Shown one piece after another: positions 10,000 to 21,812 of a stretch of 64,000 nt of DNA (positions within the stretch are counted from its first letter, which is position 1; every line of letters begins with the position of its first letter). The notes below the pieces were generated by a model. The model did no database searches. It saw nothing but the letters and a program-made list of their open reading frames with translations, and was not told the DNA's origin. The translations under genes were made by a program, and so were the position numbers. The stretch comes from Lichina pygmaea (taxonomy: Eukaryota > Ascomycota > Lichinomycetes > Lichinales > Lichinaceae), in contig OY730173.1 of NCBI GenBank assembly GCA_963422465.1, forward strand, positions 2,046,001-2,110,000. The letters run 5' to 3'.

Positions 10000-12051
10000 C
10001 CAAGGTCCTCACTTTCAGCAATACGCCCCCAACTACCAAGTGCAACAGAGCGCATATCAGCTGAACCCCTGGGGTTACAACGCTGGCGATGGCGCCAACG
10101 GACTCGTGCGGCAGTTTGCTCACCAGAACCTGGGACCCGCATCTCGTCCGGCTCCACTTGCCAATAGGCAACCATCCCCGGGACAGGGTATGCCACCGCA
10201 GGGCGTTGCGGCTCCTGGCCAAGGCAATATCACCTCGCACGGTGTCGCTGCTCAGCCCATGAGCCAGATGTCGGATCCGAGCGTGCTCCCAGAGAGAAAG
10301 CCTGGCTCTGTCTCAGGCATCGTGTGCCAGCGGGCCACGGTGTGCTCCGAATGGGGGAACAACTTCTTCAAACAGAACGTCAAACGCGCTCGCGATCGCA
10401 ACGAACGGTGAGCTGAGATCTTGTACAAGAAAGCTGATGTGCGCGGACGAGGCCTTGATGCGGATCTATCGCCACGGCTCCCGGCCTTGTAAGAGTACAT
10501 GCTGATTGAGGGCGATGTCGACAAACCTGCAGGCAAACGCGGTACGAGAAGTATATAGCTGATCCCAACGTGTCCATGGCCAAGAAGGAAGCGGCCCGGC
10601 AGCACATGTGCCAGGGCGAGGCCGACTATCTTCGCTTCCTCCGCACCAAGGAGCGGCCGGAGAACTTCGAGACCATCAAGATCATCGGCAAGGGTGCCTT
10701 CGGAGAGGTGAAGCTCGTGCGGAAGAGGAAGGATGGCCGGGTCTACGCACTCAAGTCGCTTGTCAAGGCGGAAATGTTCAAGAAGGACCAGCTGGCTCAC
10801 GTACGGGCCGAGCGCGACATCCTCGCCGAGTCTGAGAGCCCCTGGGTGGTCAAGCTGTTCACCACCTTCCAGGACGCGAACTTTCTATACATGCTCATGG
10901 AGTTTCTCCCCGGTGGTGATCTCATGACCATGCTCATCAAGTACGAGATCTTCTCGGAGGACATCACCCGGTTCTACATGGCGGAGATCATCCTGGCCAT
11001 CGAGGCTGTGCACCAGCTGGGTTTCGTTCATCGGTGCGTCTTCGACGAACCCGAGCAGCGTTAGCGTCTGTCGTCGTCTTTGGCGATCGAGCTTCGTCTT
11101 TCGTCCTGCCCCCTGATGACCTGCGTCTGACCGAATCTGCCTAGGGACATCAAACCGGACAACATCCTCCTGGACAAGGACGGCCATATCAAGCTGACCG
11201 ATTTCGGCCTCTCGACCGGCTTCCACACCCTGCACGACAACTCGTACTACCAGAAACTGCTCTCGGGCAAGTCGAACAAGTCGCGCGACCGGAACTCGGT
11301 CTCTCTCGACCAGATCAACCTGACGGTCAGCAACCGGCCCCAGGTCAACACATGGCGCAAGTCCCGTCGGGTCATGGCGTACTCGACCGTGGGCACGCCG
11401 GACTATATCGCACCGGAGATCTTCAGCGGCAACGGCTACAGCTTCAGCTGTGACTGGTGGAGCCTGGGCACCATCATGTTCGAGTGTCTGGTCGGTTGGC
11501 CGCCCTTCTGCGCCGACGATCCGCACGACACCTACCGCAAGATCGTCAACTGGCGTCATACCCTTTACTTCCCGAGCGATATTCAGCTGGGAGCCGAGGC
11601 CGAGCATTTGATCCGGAGGTTCGTCTTTCAACTTCGAGTTGCTAGCGTCATTTTCACGACGCCGAAACACCCTCCCCCCTTACCCTTAGCACATCTCTTC
11701 CATCTCCCCCTCTTCCGTCTCCAGGTTACTGATCGACCCTATCGCTGTACCAGTCTAATCTGCGAGTCGTCCGACCGCCTCGGCACCAACGGCGCCCAGG
11801 AGATCAAGAACCACGCCTTCTTCAAGGGCGTCGTGTTTGAGCATCTGCGAAAGATCGAGGCGCCCTTCAAGCCCAAGCTCAAATCTAACATCGACGTGAC
11901 CTACTTCCCGACGGACGAGATTGACCAGACCGACCACGCTGCGGCCCTGAGGGCGGGCAACCCGTCAGAGGCAGAAGACACGCCGGAGCTGGTCATCCCT
12001 TTCATGGGATATACCTTCAAGCGGTTCAACGCCTTTCGGGGGTCCTCTTAA
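9611..12051 (+). CDS. cot1: NDR/LATS-family Ser/Thr kinase, COT1/Cbk1/Orb6 orthologue
   Basis: AGC kinase at the end of the fungal RAM/MOR network that controls polar hyphal growth and cell separation; it acts with a Mob2-type activator. Exons 9611-10407, 10533-11033, 11145-11618 and 11754-12051 give 689 aa in phase throughout. The start MDPNRRLFLNFG matches the COT1 N terminus; an in-frame upstream extension is not family-like. The N-terminal half is disordered and holds 21 glutamines at residues 109-129, encoded by pure CAG. The Mob-binding helix begins near NNFFKQNVKRARDR. The kinase domain has GKGAFGEV near residue 318, HRD at 432-434 and DFG at 452-454. The NDR insertion before the activation loop (VMAYSTVGTPDY) and the C-terminal hydrophobic motif (PFMGYTFKRF) are present. 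The linker before the kinase domain is unlike the COT1 proteins I remember. Confidence 0.95.
9935..9997 (+). repeat. Pure (CAG)21 tract encoding polyglutamine in COT1
   Basis: Twenty-one uninterrupted CAG codons. A tract this long and pure should be length-variable between strains. Confidence 0.95.
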
Positions 12052-12840
12052 GCCTCATAGGTCAGCTTTTCGGGACTCTCTGTCCATGCAATCTCTTCAA
12101 CCCCTCACATATGTGCAGGGAGCGCCTTTTTTCAATCCTCCTCACCCCCCCCCCCCTTTCCCTTCCTCTTCCTTCTTCCCCTGCGCCTCGCGCGTCAAAG
12201 AAACAGTTACTGAGTAGGAGAGGCAGAGGGGGACAAGGAAAACCCATAAAATTGTTGCTCACGAAAGCGGTACAAGAAGAGGAGTGGCCCGAGCCTACCG
12301 TATCCCCCCCCCCCTTTTTTTTTTCCCCTTTCTTTCTTTCTCAAAATGAGCAATGAATGTTACCTACGGCACGGCACGGCCGGCACGATACTCAGCATGA
12401 AGTAAACGAAATAGCACACCTCATGACCTGACCTGATCTCACCGGACCTGGACTTGAGTTGACCTGACCTGCCCTGCCCTGACCTGACCTCACGCAACCC
12501 AGTCATAATTCTTCCGCAAATCGCCTGCCAGAAGTAGTAGCTACTACCGCCGTACGTATGCGAGGCTCACACACCACCTTACAGATACACAGCGTCTCAG
12601 GTGGTACTGAGCCCCAAGAGGTGCCTGGAGTGCCGCTTCAGTGGCGAAGTAGCCAGTAGTTGTTGGTGGATTTATTGTATGATGGATGATGGGTGATGGG
12701 ATGTGCAAAGAATGTGGGTATGTCAGGATAAATAAGGTAGAATACCGAGTACCCTAGGGGAGCCTCACGTCTTCTAGTACAGTACATGACCTCCAAAGCA
12801 TCGTTCGAGTGAAGGTCTCCCCATCTCTCTCTCCTCTGTC
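12052..12840. other. Intergenic, COT1/PRP11 3' flanks with a GACCT pentamer array
   Basis: This holds the 3' end of COT1 and, convergently, that of the SF3a2 gene. At about 12420-12492 there is a degenerate pentamer array (GACCT/GACCTG units). C-rich and T-rich homopolymer stretches lie at 12147-12158 and 12303-12325. No gene seen. Confidence 0.6.
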
Positions 12841-13637
12841 TCACATACGAGTGGAGCTATTCAAAGGAGCTAGACCCGGCACGCCGCTGTAGCGCTCCTC
12901 GCGCTCGGTCTTGAACATGATCTGCACCCAGAGCTCCTTGCTGTCGTGATCGAACCAGGTCCAGAAATTGCCCTCGCGCCGGTCAATCTCGCGCGCCTGC
13001 AGCTTGAAGGAGCAGGTCTCGTACGGCTCGGCGGCGACGAGCATGTACTGGAAGTTCTTGTCCGGTGGGTCGTCCACCTTCTGCTCGAACGCCGACATGA
13101 ACCGCACCCGCGGCGTCACGCCAGGACTGATCTCCGGGTACTGCAGCTGGAAGAGCAACCCGAACTGCCGCGTCAGCGGGTCCCGCGTCTTGGTGATCTT
13201 GTACCCCGGCCGGCCGATCTTGACCGCGTTCTTGCGCACCGCCACCTGCTGGCCCACCATGCCGACGGGTAGACCCGTGACGGCGTCGACATTCTTGCCC
13301 TCGCGCTGCTCCCGCGCCGCTCGGCGAGCCAGGTTCGTCTGATGCTTACGCCCCTGGGTGTGGGCCAGATACGACCCATCGTTCTGATGGACCGTCAGAC
13401 ACAGTCGGCATTCGTACGATCCGACGTGATTCTTGAAGAAGAACGGGTCCTTTGATAGGTCGATGGTCTCGAGCGCGAGTTTTCGGAGCCGCTCGCGCCT
13501 GTCGGCGTTCGAGGCGCTGTGCGAGGCGACGCCGCCGCCACCGAACTTGGAGCCTGCACGATTCTGTCAGAACAGGAGTTTGTTAGTAGCCTAGAGTCTT
13601 GCTGAGACGGGGAGAGGAGTCGCACCTGGTAGTCCAT
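12841..13637 (-). CDS. PRP11: Splicing factor 3A subunit 2 (SF3a66 / Prp11)
   Basis: SF3a subunit of the U2 snRNP, needed to form the prespliceosome. Two exons: 13626-13637 (only MDYQ) and 12841-13563, joined across a 62-bp intron, giving 244 aa. The first residues MDYQNRAGSKFGGGG are the family signature. A U1-type C2H2 zinc finger follows (CRLC ... HTQGRKH, near residues 50-75). The strongly conserved core comes next (VGQQVAVRKNAVKIGRPGYK, then ITKTRDPLTRQ) and the protein ends after the WTWFDHDSKEFWVQ-like block. Length is normal for fungi, which lack the proline-rich tail of the animal protein. It lies head to head with the TBCE gene, 248 bp between starts. Confidence 0.95.
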
Positions 13638-13885
13638 CGTCTGCAATATGATGATTGACGGTGCGAGTCGGAGGCGGTCTTGATATAAATCCCGAGCCGG
13701 CTCAAGCTTCCTGACTCATCAGCCAGAAGACTCGATATGGTGATTGGTTCAAACGTTCTTATGACTCACTCATATATAAAGCAGATCTCCGTTCTTCTGT
13801 AAACCCAAGGCTGGGATCATGACTAATGAACTGATTGATCTCCCGATCAGACGGCAGCCCAGCTTCCGTCAACCAGCAACGCGAG
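13638..13885. promoter_or_regulatory. Shared divergent promoter region of PRP11 and TBCE
   Basis: Only 248 bp separate the two start codons, so both promoters must sit here or overlap the leaders. A TATATAAA stretch lies near 13771. That the region acts bidirectionally is inferred from layout alone. Confidence 0.45.
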
Positions 13886-16130
13886 ATGTCCATCTCCATG
13901 GCAACTCATGAACACTACATTGGGCAGCGCCTTTCCTTCTCCTCACAGCTCTGTACAGTCCGGTATACTGGACTTGTTGCAAGGACCAAAGGCGAATGGC
14001 TCGGAGTAGAGTGGGATGACCCCAGAAGAGGGAAGCATGACGGCGAGCATGAGGGGGTGAGGTACTTCAAGTGTATGTTCCGTCTTCGCAACCACTTGTT
14101 GGGCCCTCGTTGACCACGTTCACCATCAGCCAGGTCAGCGGCGACATCCCACTGCTGGTTCTTTTGTAAGACCGAACAGGCCTATAGATGAGCCGCGGAG
14201 CTTTCTCGAAGCCCTCCGTCAGAAGTACGGATCCACTGGGAGAGCCGTAGGAGATGAAGCTGCTTTACACGGCCACGTTCGACAACCCACTCGGCCAATT
14301 GAACTAGGAAACAAAGTCGTCCAGGAAGTCGGCTTTGAGAAGGTCCGACAGCAGCAGTCCAATCTGCACGATCTATCCACGGTCTTACTGGACGGCTATC
14401 TAATAACGGGATTAACGGCCAATGCACAAGCTAAAGATCTGCAGCAGCGGACCGACTGTATGCAAGAAGTCGCCAATGTCTGCCCGAATATTGCGGATCT
14501 CGATCTCAGTCGGAATCTGCTGGAGAGATGGGAGGATGTTGTGGGTATTTGTACTCAGCTGAAGCGGCTGAATAGTCTCAGACTACAGTGGGTAGAAGAG
14601 CCTCAGTCTATCAACATATCGTTGTGTCTACTGAAGCTGAGATGGCGATCGAGTAGTGGCAACCGGTTCATGAATCTGGCAATTGAGCAAGGTGGCCTTG
14701 AACCTGACCTTAAGTCGACTTTCAACGGAATGAAGGAGCTTGGGCTCGACGAGACGTTTCTGTCTTGGCAAGAGGTAGGCCGCTCGATGGGCAGCTCAGC
14801 GTCTAGTCGTAGCACGCACCCGCCATAGTAGCTGAATCAACTTTGAAAATGTTCTGGCTGACGGATACAGATTTGTAGCCTGACTGGGGCATTCCCCTCG
14901 TTGTCGCGGGTATCAGCATCTTTCAACCAACTCTCCGCGCTGGATAACCATGCCACGGCGGACACAGTCTCTACCGTGGTTCTCGAACACAATTCTTTCA
15001 CGACCTTGTCCAGTATGTCCTCGTTGGCGGAATTACCGGCCCTTGCCAGCCTCTACCTCGGTCACAATAAGATAAGGGCGATCAGTTCTCGTCCGAGCGA
15101 TGTCAGAAAGGAAAGGCTATTGCTGTTTCCGCGGTCCCTCAGCCATGTGGATCTCTCATACAACTCAATCGATGACTGGAGTTTCATCAATCAACTGTCT
15201 AGCATCTTCCCCGGGGTTGCAAACCTACGGGTGAACCATAACCCGTTGTACGAAGGTGGCCATGGCCGTTCAGCCATGGGCGTCGAGGAAGGCTTCATGC
15301 TTACGATTGCGCGGCTTCCAAATCTAAAGACGCTCAATTATAGCACTGTTCGTGACCCAAAGAGAAGTACAGAGCCGGTTGAGCTGAGCTCAGATGCAGA
15401 TCAACCCGCAAGAGCGCATGAACGCCGAGCTGTATTACCTATCCTGCATCACCCGCGAAATCGAGAACGTGCCTGAGAACCAGGAAGCCGAGACGCTGGC
15501 GAAGCACCCGCAATACGAAGCCCTCTGTCGTCGTAAGCTCCATTTTGGGTTGACTGAGGCTACTAGATGGTCCAGTCATGAGAGCCATAACCCGCACTGA
15601 CGATACGATCAGTGCATGGGCCGCCAACAATTCTGCGGAAGAACGCCCACGAAGTCAATCCCAACTCTCTCGAGGCTCGTCTCATTAATTTCACGTTCAG
15701 CTTTGCTCAACAAAGTCAAGGCCCTGAAGAGGACACGACCCTGATCGTCAAAACCCAAAAGGTGCCGCGCAGCTGGGACGTCTACCGGGTCAAGGCCGTC
15801 GTCGGGAGGCTCTTCGGCGTCAAGCCACTCGGCACACGACTTGTATGGGAGACGGACGAATGGGATCCTGTAGCCGAGGGCGATGACGAGGATCAAGATG
15901 AGGATCAGGCTGATGACAAGAAGTGGGATGCCGAAGGCGCCCGTGTCAACGAAGCCGCTCCCGCCACCGCGTGTGCTGCTATAGGCACCCTTACTGCTGA
16001 CGCCGTGACAGCTGCCGCCCTACCAAAGGAAAAGTGGATCCGGCGGGAGGAAGAGCTGACAGACGGCACTCGTGAAGTTGGCTTCTGGGTCGATGGCCGG
16101 GAGGCTCGTGTCAGGGTGGAACTTCGGTAG
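13886..16130 (+). CDS. TBCE: Tubulin-folding cofactor E (TBCE / Pac2 / Alp21)
   Basis: Chaperone that binds alpha-tubulin and, with cofactors C and D, releases assembly-competent alpha/beta dimers. Six exons: 13886-14072, 14134-14587, 14657-14774, 14871-15347, 15400-15532, 15613-16130; 628 aa, all in phase. An N-terminal CAP-Gly domain occupies about residues 10-65 (GEWLGVEWDDP, GKHDGEH, RYFKC). It is followed by the family block HPTAGSFVRPNRP and a leucine-rich-repeat region (ADLDLSRNLLERW, LSALDNHA, ASLYLGHNKI, HVDLSYNSIDDW, LRVNHNPLYEG). The C-terminal ubiquitin-like domain is entered near TFSFAQQSQGPEEDTTLIVK. An Asp/Glu-rich insert and an Ala-rich stretch interrupt the last domain. A second in-frame ATG lies 12 nt downstream of the chosen start. 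Confidence 0.93.
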
Positions 16131-17225
16131 CCGCCTAGGCCAGCAGACAAGCTACTGGTTATTTGCGGTCACCGCTAGTAAGTGTGGATTACTACAGCGT
16201 GCTCACATAACCCAATTGGTACATAAACCTTTTGACTTGGGTCCGCTCTACTTTGGCGGTGTTGTTGATTGACGGTGGAGCCGGTATGGACGAAGGCTGG
16301 GATAGATTGGATCTAGAAGAGTATGAGCTTCCCGGATTTGACTCCTGGTCGATTCCATAAGAATCAAAAATGTGGTTCAACTCTGGCCTTCAAAGACGGG
16401 CCCAGATTAGCTGTCACAATCTGTCTGGATATATTTTTTCCAGCTCGTGGGCTCAAGTGATCCAATACCCGTCGTCGCCCATAGTCAGCGATGGTCACCC
16501 CCTTGAAGCATGCTCCTGCTCAGATCCGATCTGATCTGATGTTGTTCTACCTTGAATCACTGTTGAAATATGTTCCAAGTCCAACTAAGTTTGTTGGCAC
16601 GATGTACACATTCTTTGAAGACTGGCTCGTCGGCGAAATAGATCGAGAACTCCAACTCGGGGCTGCGCGCTTAGCTGAGGATCGTGAGGCTGAGATGTAA
16701 GGTACAGTAAGGGACTGAGGTTTGGACAGATACTACGTCGATTCCACGATGGTCGACGGAAGAACGTCCAACGCGGTCAGTTTTCCGTCGGACATCCTAG
16801 CAATTAGGCATGGGTCCGAGCGCTCGCCTAACATGTTCCATGCCACATGCGTATGAGGTACAAGGCTTGCAGGCAGAAGTGTCAGAGTGGTGAACTATAT
16901 AGTACAGGATACTTACAAAAACTTCTGGTATACTACGCGGAAAAGTACAGATACTGACAAGAAAGATAAGAGCTGCAAAAGTAGTTATGAGCCTTCAACG
17001 CCGTGCGTAACAGTATCTGTATACGTAGGCATGAGGTACCCTCTGAGACTTGTGTTTGTGGGCTTACCTCATACCTTCGATCGACCTTAGTCAGCTGTCA
17101 AATGCCGTGGCCCTCGGTGGCGCCGTCGAGGTTCTAAACTGCATAGTCCTCGAACTTTGACCTTTGGCTGCCGACATCTGCGGTGTTCTCGAATCTCTTT
17201 CATATCGGCGACTCTTTACGGAGAC
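16131..17225. other. Intergenic between TBCE and NAR1
   Basis: About 1.1 kb. A 69-codon frame at 16491-16700 is the only longer open frame and I do not recognise it. A GATCTGATCTGAT stretch lies near 16524. The last 200 bp should carry the NAR1 promoter. No RNA gene or repeat seen. Confidence 0.4.
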
Positions 17226-19369
17226 ATGAGCGCCATCCTCTCAGCGGACACTCTCAACGACTTTATATCTCCCGGTGTTGCATGTATCAAGCCGGTTGAA
17301 GGACTACCGCCATCTGAGCCTTCGGTCAGTCGCAGTCCGTTCTGTGGAACGGATCCGTGCTGGAGGACGGCGACTGACATTTCTCTGGTGTCTAGAATCC
17401 ATATGAAGTGACCACCGAGGACAAAGCACCGGCTCTGAATCAAACTGCACAGATATCGCTCACCGACTGTCTTGCCTGCTCTGGCTGCGTCACCTCTGCC
17501 GAGGCCGTCCTGATCTCGCTACAATCGCATCTAGAGGTGCTCAATGCGCTTTCCTCTCGCAAGTCGGCAAGACCGCAGGAACTAGACCGCCGAATCGGGC
17601 TTAGCTCTGGCGACGGTGTAAACTACAGAATTGAAGACGATGGCATGCTCTTCGTGGCTAGCGTCAGCCCACAGTCGCGCGCCAGCCTGGCCGCAGCTCA
17701 CGGCATCTCGGAGAGAGCGGCTGGGAACATGATCGAGCAGTTTTTGAGCGGGCCACGCGGTATTCGCAAAGATGAGAAATACGGGGCGGGATTTACGTGG
17801 ACGGTTGACACCAACGTTGCCAGAGAACTCTGTCTGATGCTGGGGGCGGATGACGTGCTCAGCTCCCTCTCCAGCAGCGGGGGCGAGGATCAAGAGCAAA
17901 AAGCCACCAGCACGGCAGCCACGTCAACCGGTAAACCTCAGCGACCAATCCTCACCTCTGCGTGTCCTGGGTGGATATGCTACGCCGAGAAGACCCATCC
18001 GCATGTCCTGCCGTACCTGTCAAGATTGAAGTCTCCCCAAGCGCTGCTAGGCACTATGCTGAAAACGACGCTGAGCCGTCGGCTCGGAGTCACCCCGGAT
18101 CGGATATGGCACCTCGCCATCATGCCCTGCTTCGACAAGAAACTGGAAGCGAGCCGGGAAGAATTCACAGACGCGTTTTGGAGGGAAGGCTGCGATGACA
18201 CTCATACCGGCGTACGGGATGTCGACTGTGTGATCACCACAAAGGAGCTGCTTATGCTCGCCGAGACGGTCGATATCCCCTTCTCAGAGCTACCACGAGA
18301 GCCCGTCGGCGTAGTCGACCGCATCTCTTTTCCAGATGCTAAGCTCGATGCCTTTCTGCTTGGACAAGCCGGTCAGAGACACCCACCGAACAGCGATTCG
18401 GCTGCAGGAACATCGGGAGGCTATCTACATCACATTCTGCAGACTTTCCAGTCCCAGCACCCGGGCAGCGAAGTTCGGACGACGAGAGGGCGCAACGCAG
18501 ACGTCGTTGAGCACAGCATCATAGCGCACCGAGAAGACCACGCCAGCATGGACGATCAAGATGAAGAGATTGTGCTTCTTCGAACGGCTCGATACTACGG
18601 CTTTCGCAACATTCAGAATCTCGTCCGGAAGCTGAAGCCTCCAAAGACATCTCGCATGCCTGGCGCCCGGTCACGGTTAGCCAGCGGACGGCAAAACTCC
18701 TCTACCACGACCACTGATGTATCCCGCTATGCATATGTTGAGGTCATGGCTTGTCCGGGCGGATGTACCAATGGTGGTGGCCAGATCAAAGTCTCAGACG
18801 TCCCGGCTCTGCGGGCGGCCGCCGGGAACAGTGTACCTCCATCGGCGCCTTCTGTCGATACATACCAGCCTGGCGACATCGAGCCCGCAGTCTCCTCTCA
18901 TCAGAGCACACTTGCCGAGCAGAGGGAATGGCTAAGTCAAGTCGACGAAGCTTACTTCTCTGCGTCGGACGACGGGGAAGAAAAGCAGAAAAATTTTTCC
19001 ACAACGTCTTCACCTCTTCCTGCCAGCTCCTTCCTGCTCAACGATGCTTCCGACCCACCATCACCCTTAATCCTGACTCCCTCGCCGCAAAAGCAGCAGC
19101 AACAACTTGCACCGCCCCCAACCAGTGTCGCCGCTGCCACAACTACCGCTATACCGGACACTACTATAAACGGGCTGAACGTCAGCTACCTCCGGGACGT
19201 TCTTCAGCACTGGTCTTCGTCCACCGCGATCCCGCTCGACAAATTGATCTACACAACATATTGTGCCGTCGAGAGCGATGTCGGTAACGCAGCAGGTGCT
19301 GCAGGGACGGGCACGAGCACCGAAAAAGTGGTCGAATCTCTCGCAGGCAAGATTGGCGGGGGATGGTGA
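17226..19369 (+). CDS. NAR1: Cytosolic Fe-S cluster assembly factor NAR1
   Basis: Iron-hydrogenase-like protein of the cytosolic iron-sulfur assembly (CIA) machinery, bridging the early scaffold and the late targeting complex. Exons 17226-17324 and 17396-19369 (71-bp intron) give 690 aa. The first exon encodes the invariant [17 protein letters not shown] start. N-terminal [4Fe-4S] ligands are C20, C58, C61 and C64 (DCLACSGC). The H-cluster-like ligands lie in [15 protein letters not shown] and [13 protein letters not shown]. At 690 aa it is longer than the roughly 480-600 aa I expect. The excess is a Ser/Pro/Gln-rich low-complexity insert between about residues 500 and 610 plus a Gly/Ser tail. 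The final [11 protein letters not shown] block fits the family C terminus. Confidence 0.95.
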
Positions 19370-19843
19370 ACGGCGTCGTTGAAGGTAGGAGAGGTGGTGG
19401 CTGTACAATATCCGTTGTAACTGTTGAAGAACGCGGTTGCAAGTTCAAGATATAAACCTATACGGTAAGTGTGATTACTGCTATACGACCAACAGGTGGC
19501 CAGGCTTTTCTCTTTTCGGGATTACGGTATGTATGTATTCGAGTTTCTCGATCTGACAGAGGTCTTGTATCATAGTATTTCCAGCAGCAGGCAGCGTATT
19601 TAGAGGGTATTGTAACATTCCGAGTCATCCTTTCTTACTATCGAGAACTCCCTTTATCGTAATACGAGGGACACAGGGGCGTACTGGTAAAGTAAGGGGT
19701 CATACTTGTCTCGGTGGCCAGTCACGTGGCCAATGATGTTAGTAAGCGATGCGTATGGTACGTACCCGGAACCTGAATACGGAGTACGTAATAGCACGAC
19801 CAGTCAGGAACCTCCCCAGCCATATAGCTCCAAAAACGCTGTC
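19370..19843. other. Intergenic between NAR1 and CWC15
   Basis: 474 bp with the NAR1 3' flank and the CWC15 promoter. GTAC-rich palindromic sequence occurs at 19755-19795. No gene seen. Confidence 0.5.
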
Positions 19844-21258
19844 ATGACGACAGGTAAGCATCGTCGCATCCAATAATCTGCAATTGGAGTACTAAGATCG
19901 CATAGCTCATCGTCCCACGTTCGACCCGGTAAGCGGCTCCAAGACCGTGAGGTGACCGACCACTGAGTCCACCAGGCTCGAGGCAAGGAGGCCCAGCGGG
20001 GTCCAGCGTACCATCAGCGGCTGCTACCTGCCTATACCCAGCTGAAGTCACGGTACGACACTAGAGTCTTGGTACTCGATCGTCTCTGATCCGAAGTCTC
20101 CAGGCAGCCCGGCCAAGGAGGGGATGCGGATGCTGCGCCACGAGACCTGCGGGCCGAGCTCTTGCAGGCGGAAGCTGCGCACCGAGCCAAGCTTGGTGGC
20201 CATCCCCAGCCGAAGGGCGACGATAGCAAGCCCCGAGACTCCACGGCGAGAGCGCTCCCCGGTGCTGGCGACGAAGCCGCCGACGTCCAAGACCCAGCAG
20301 CGAAGCGGCGGCGGATCTTGGAGGAGACGAGGGACATTGACGCGGACTCGGACGGTGCAGAGGATGCGACTAGTGACGAGGAAAGGTGGGGCAAACTGTG
20401 ACCCGGGTTGGGGACAAGGGATGAGTCGCTTATTTTGTCTCAGCGACGATGAGGATGAAGAGGAGGATGAGACGGCAGAGCTGCTCCGAGAGCTCGAGAA
20501 GATCAAGAAGGAGCGTGCTGAGCAGCGCGAGCGGGAGGTGAGCGAGTCCAGGGACGCTGACTTCCAACGTGCACCTCCACCGAGATTGACTTTTTCTCCC
20601 TGGTCTAGGAGAGAGAAAAGGCCGCTCAGGACGAGGAGAGACGAGAACACGACATTGCTCGTGGCAACCCGTTGTTGAACCCAATCGACTTTCAGATGAA
20701 GCGCCGGTATGATCAGTTTGATTTGGTCACATTTCTTTGCGTGCCATAGAGAGGGTGCAGGCGTGTTGTTACGACGCGCGAGTTTTCAACTCATTCTCAT
20801 ATTTTTACGATGATCTCTAGCTGGGACGACGACGTGGTCTTCAAGAATCAAGCCCGTGGGACTGACGAGAAGCGGAAGAAGGAGTTTGTGAATGTATGTG
20901 TTCTCTGTCCTCCCCTTCCTTCCTCGAGATGTGCTTCCCCTTCTCCTCCCTCTATACAAGACTGTTTGGTCGTTCTTGAAACGATTGCAATACTGATCTT
21001 GCGACCAATTAAGGATCTGCTCCGATCCGACTTCCACAAGCGGTTCATGGTACGTGGAGATATGTGTCTTTTGTTGGGCAGTCTCTTGCTACATGTTATC
21101 TATAGCCGTTCGGTTATCCATTCATCCACGCTGTCCACATCATCTCCATCATCTCCATCATCCACACCCCGCACCGCTCTCCTGACGTCCCTGCTAGCCA
21201 ACTTTATAAACTCGCTAACCGACTTACTCCCGCTATTTAGAACAAATACGTTCGATAG
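19844..21258 (+). CDS. CWC15: Pre-mRNA-splicing factor CWC15
   Basis: Component of the Prp19/NineTeen-associated complex in the active spliceosome. Nine exons rebuilt from splice signals: 19844-19853, 19906-19928, 19976-20052, 20104-20385, 20444-20537, 20609-20706, 20821-20893, 21014-21049, 21241-21258; 236 aa. The N terminus reads MTTAHRPTFDPARGKEAQRGP, matching the family exactly across the first two introns. Next come the LRAELLQAEAAH helix, KRRRILEETRDID, an acidic run, ETAELLRELEKIKKERAEQRE and the invariant end (WDDDVVFKNQARGT, then FVNDLLRSDFHKRFM and NKYVR). Exons 1, 2 and 9 are only 10, 23 and 18 nt. Eight introns for 711 coding bases is dense, and simple gene finding will miss the start. 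Confidence 0.93.
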
Positions 21259-21799
21259 GCACATGACTTACTGAGGCGAGGGGTCCAGGGGAGGTGGTGC
21301 ATGGCATCGTGTGAGCGTGAAGTGAAAGGTGAATGGGTGTCGAGGAAGAGAGAAACAGTTCCATTCTACCATGATTCCAAGCAGTCATCCTTGAAGCACA
21401 GCAGGTACATGATGAGCCTGTACTCTCCCAAGCTACAACTTGGCAATATCCCCAGAGCTCACATCTTCCTTTTCCAATAAAGTGTTTTGTTCACCCTCTC
21501 TTCTCCCCCCCTCCGGCTCTCTCTTCCCCTTTCCACTCCCTCTATTTCCTGATGATTACATGCCACACACCACATAGCGCATGCCACATGTACAATATAC
21601 ATGCGTCCAATCATGCATGTTGATTCTGTCAAGTTCTGCTCAAGACAAACAAATCGATGAAGATGGGATCAGCTACCATCGGGATCTTCCCTGTGGATTG
21701 CGCTCCGTCTGTTCTGTTCTCAGTCTTGTTCTTGGTCTTGATTGTAGTCCTAGTCTTGTTCTTGGTCATGGTCTTTTTCTTTGTTTTGCTTCTACTTCT
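21259..21799. other. Intergenic, CWC15 3' flank up to the SINE
   Basis: 541 bp, pyrimidine-rich, with CTTGTTCTTGGTCTTG-type repeats at about 21715-21790. No gene seen. Confidence 0.5.
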
Positions 21800-21812
21800 A
21801 CCCTCACTTCTA

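Noticed and set aside
9524-10240. Minus-strand frame with a polyleucine run opposite COT1
   Set aside because: The Leu run is just the complement of the CAG tract; COT1 on the plus strand is certain.
16491-16700. A 69-codon frame reading LMLFYLESLLKYVPSP
   Set aside because: It looks slightly protein-like, but there is no flanking exon, no family I know and no context; left as unsupported.
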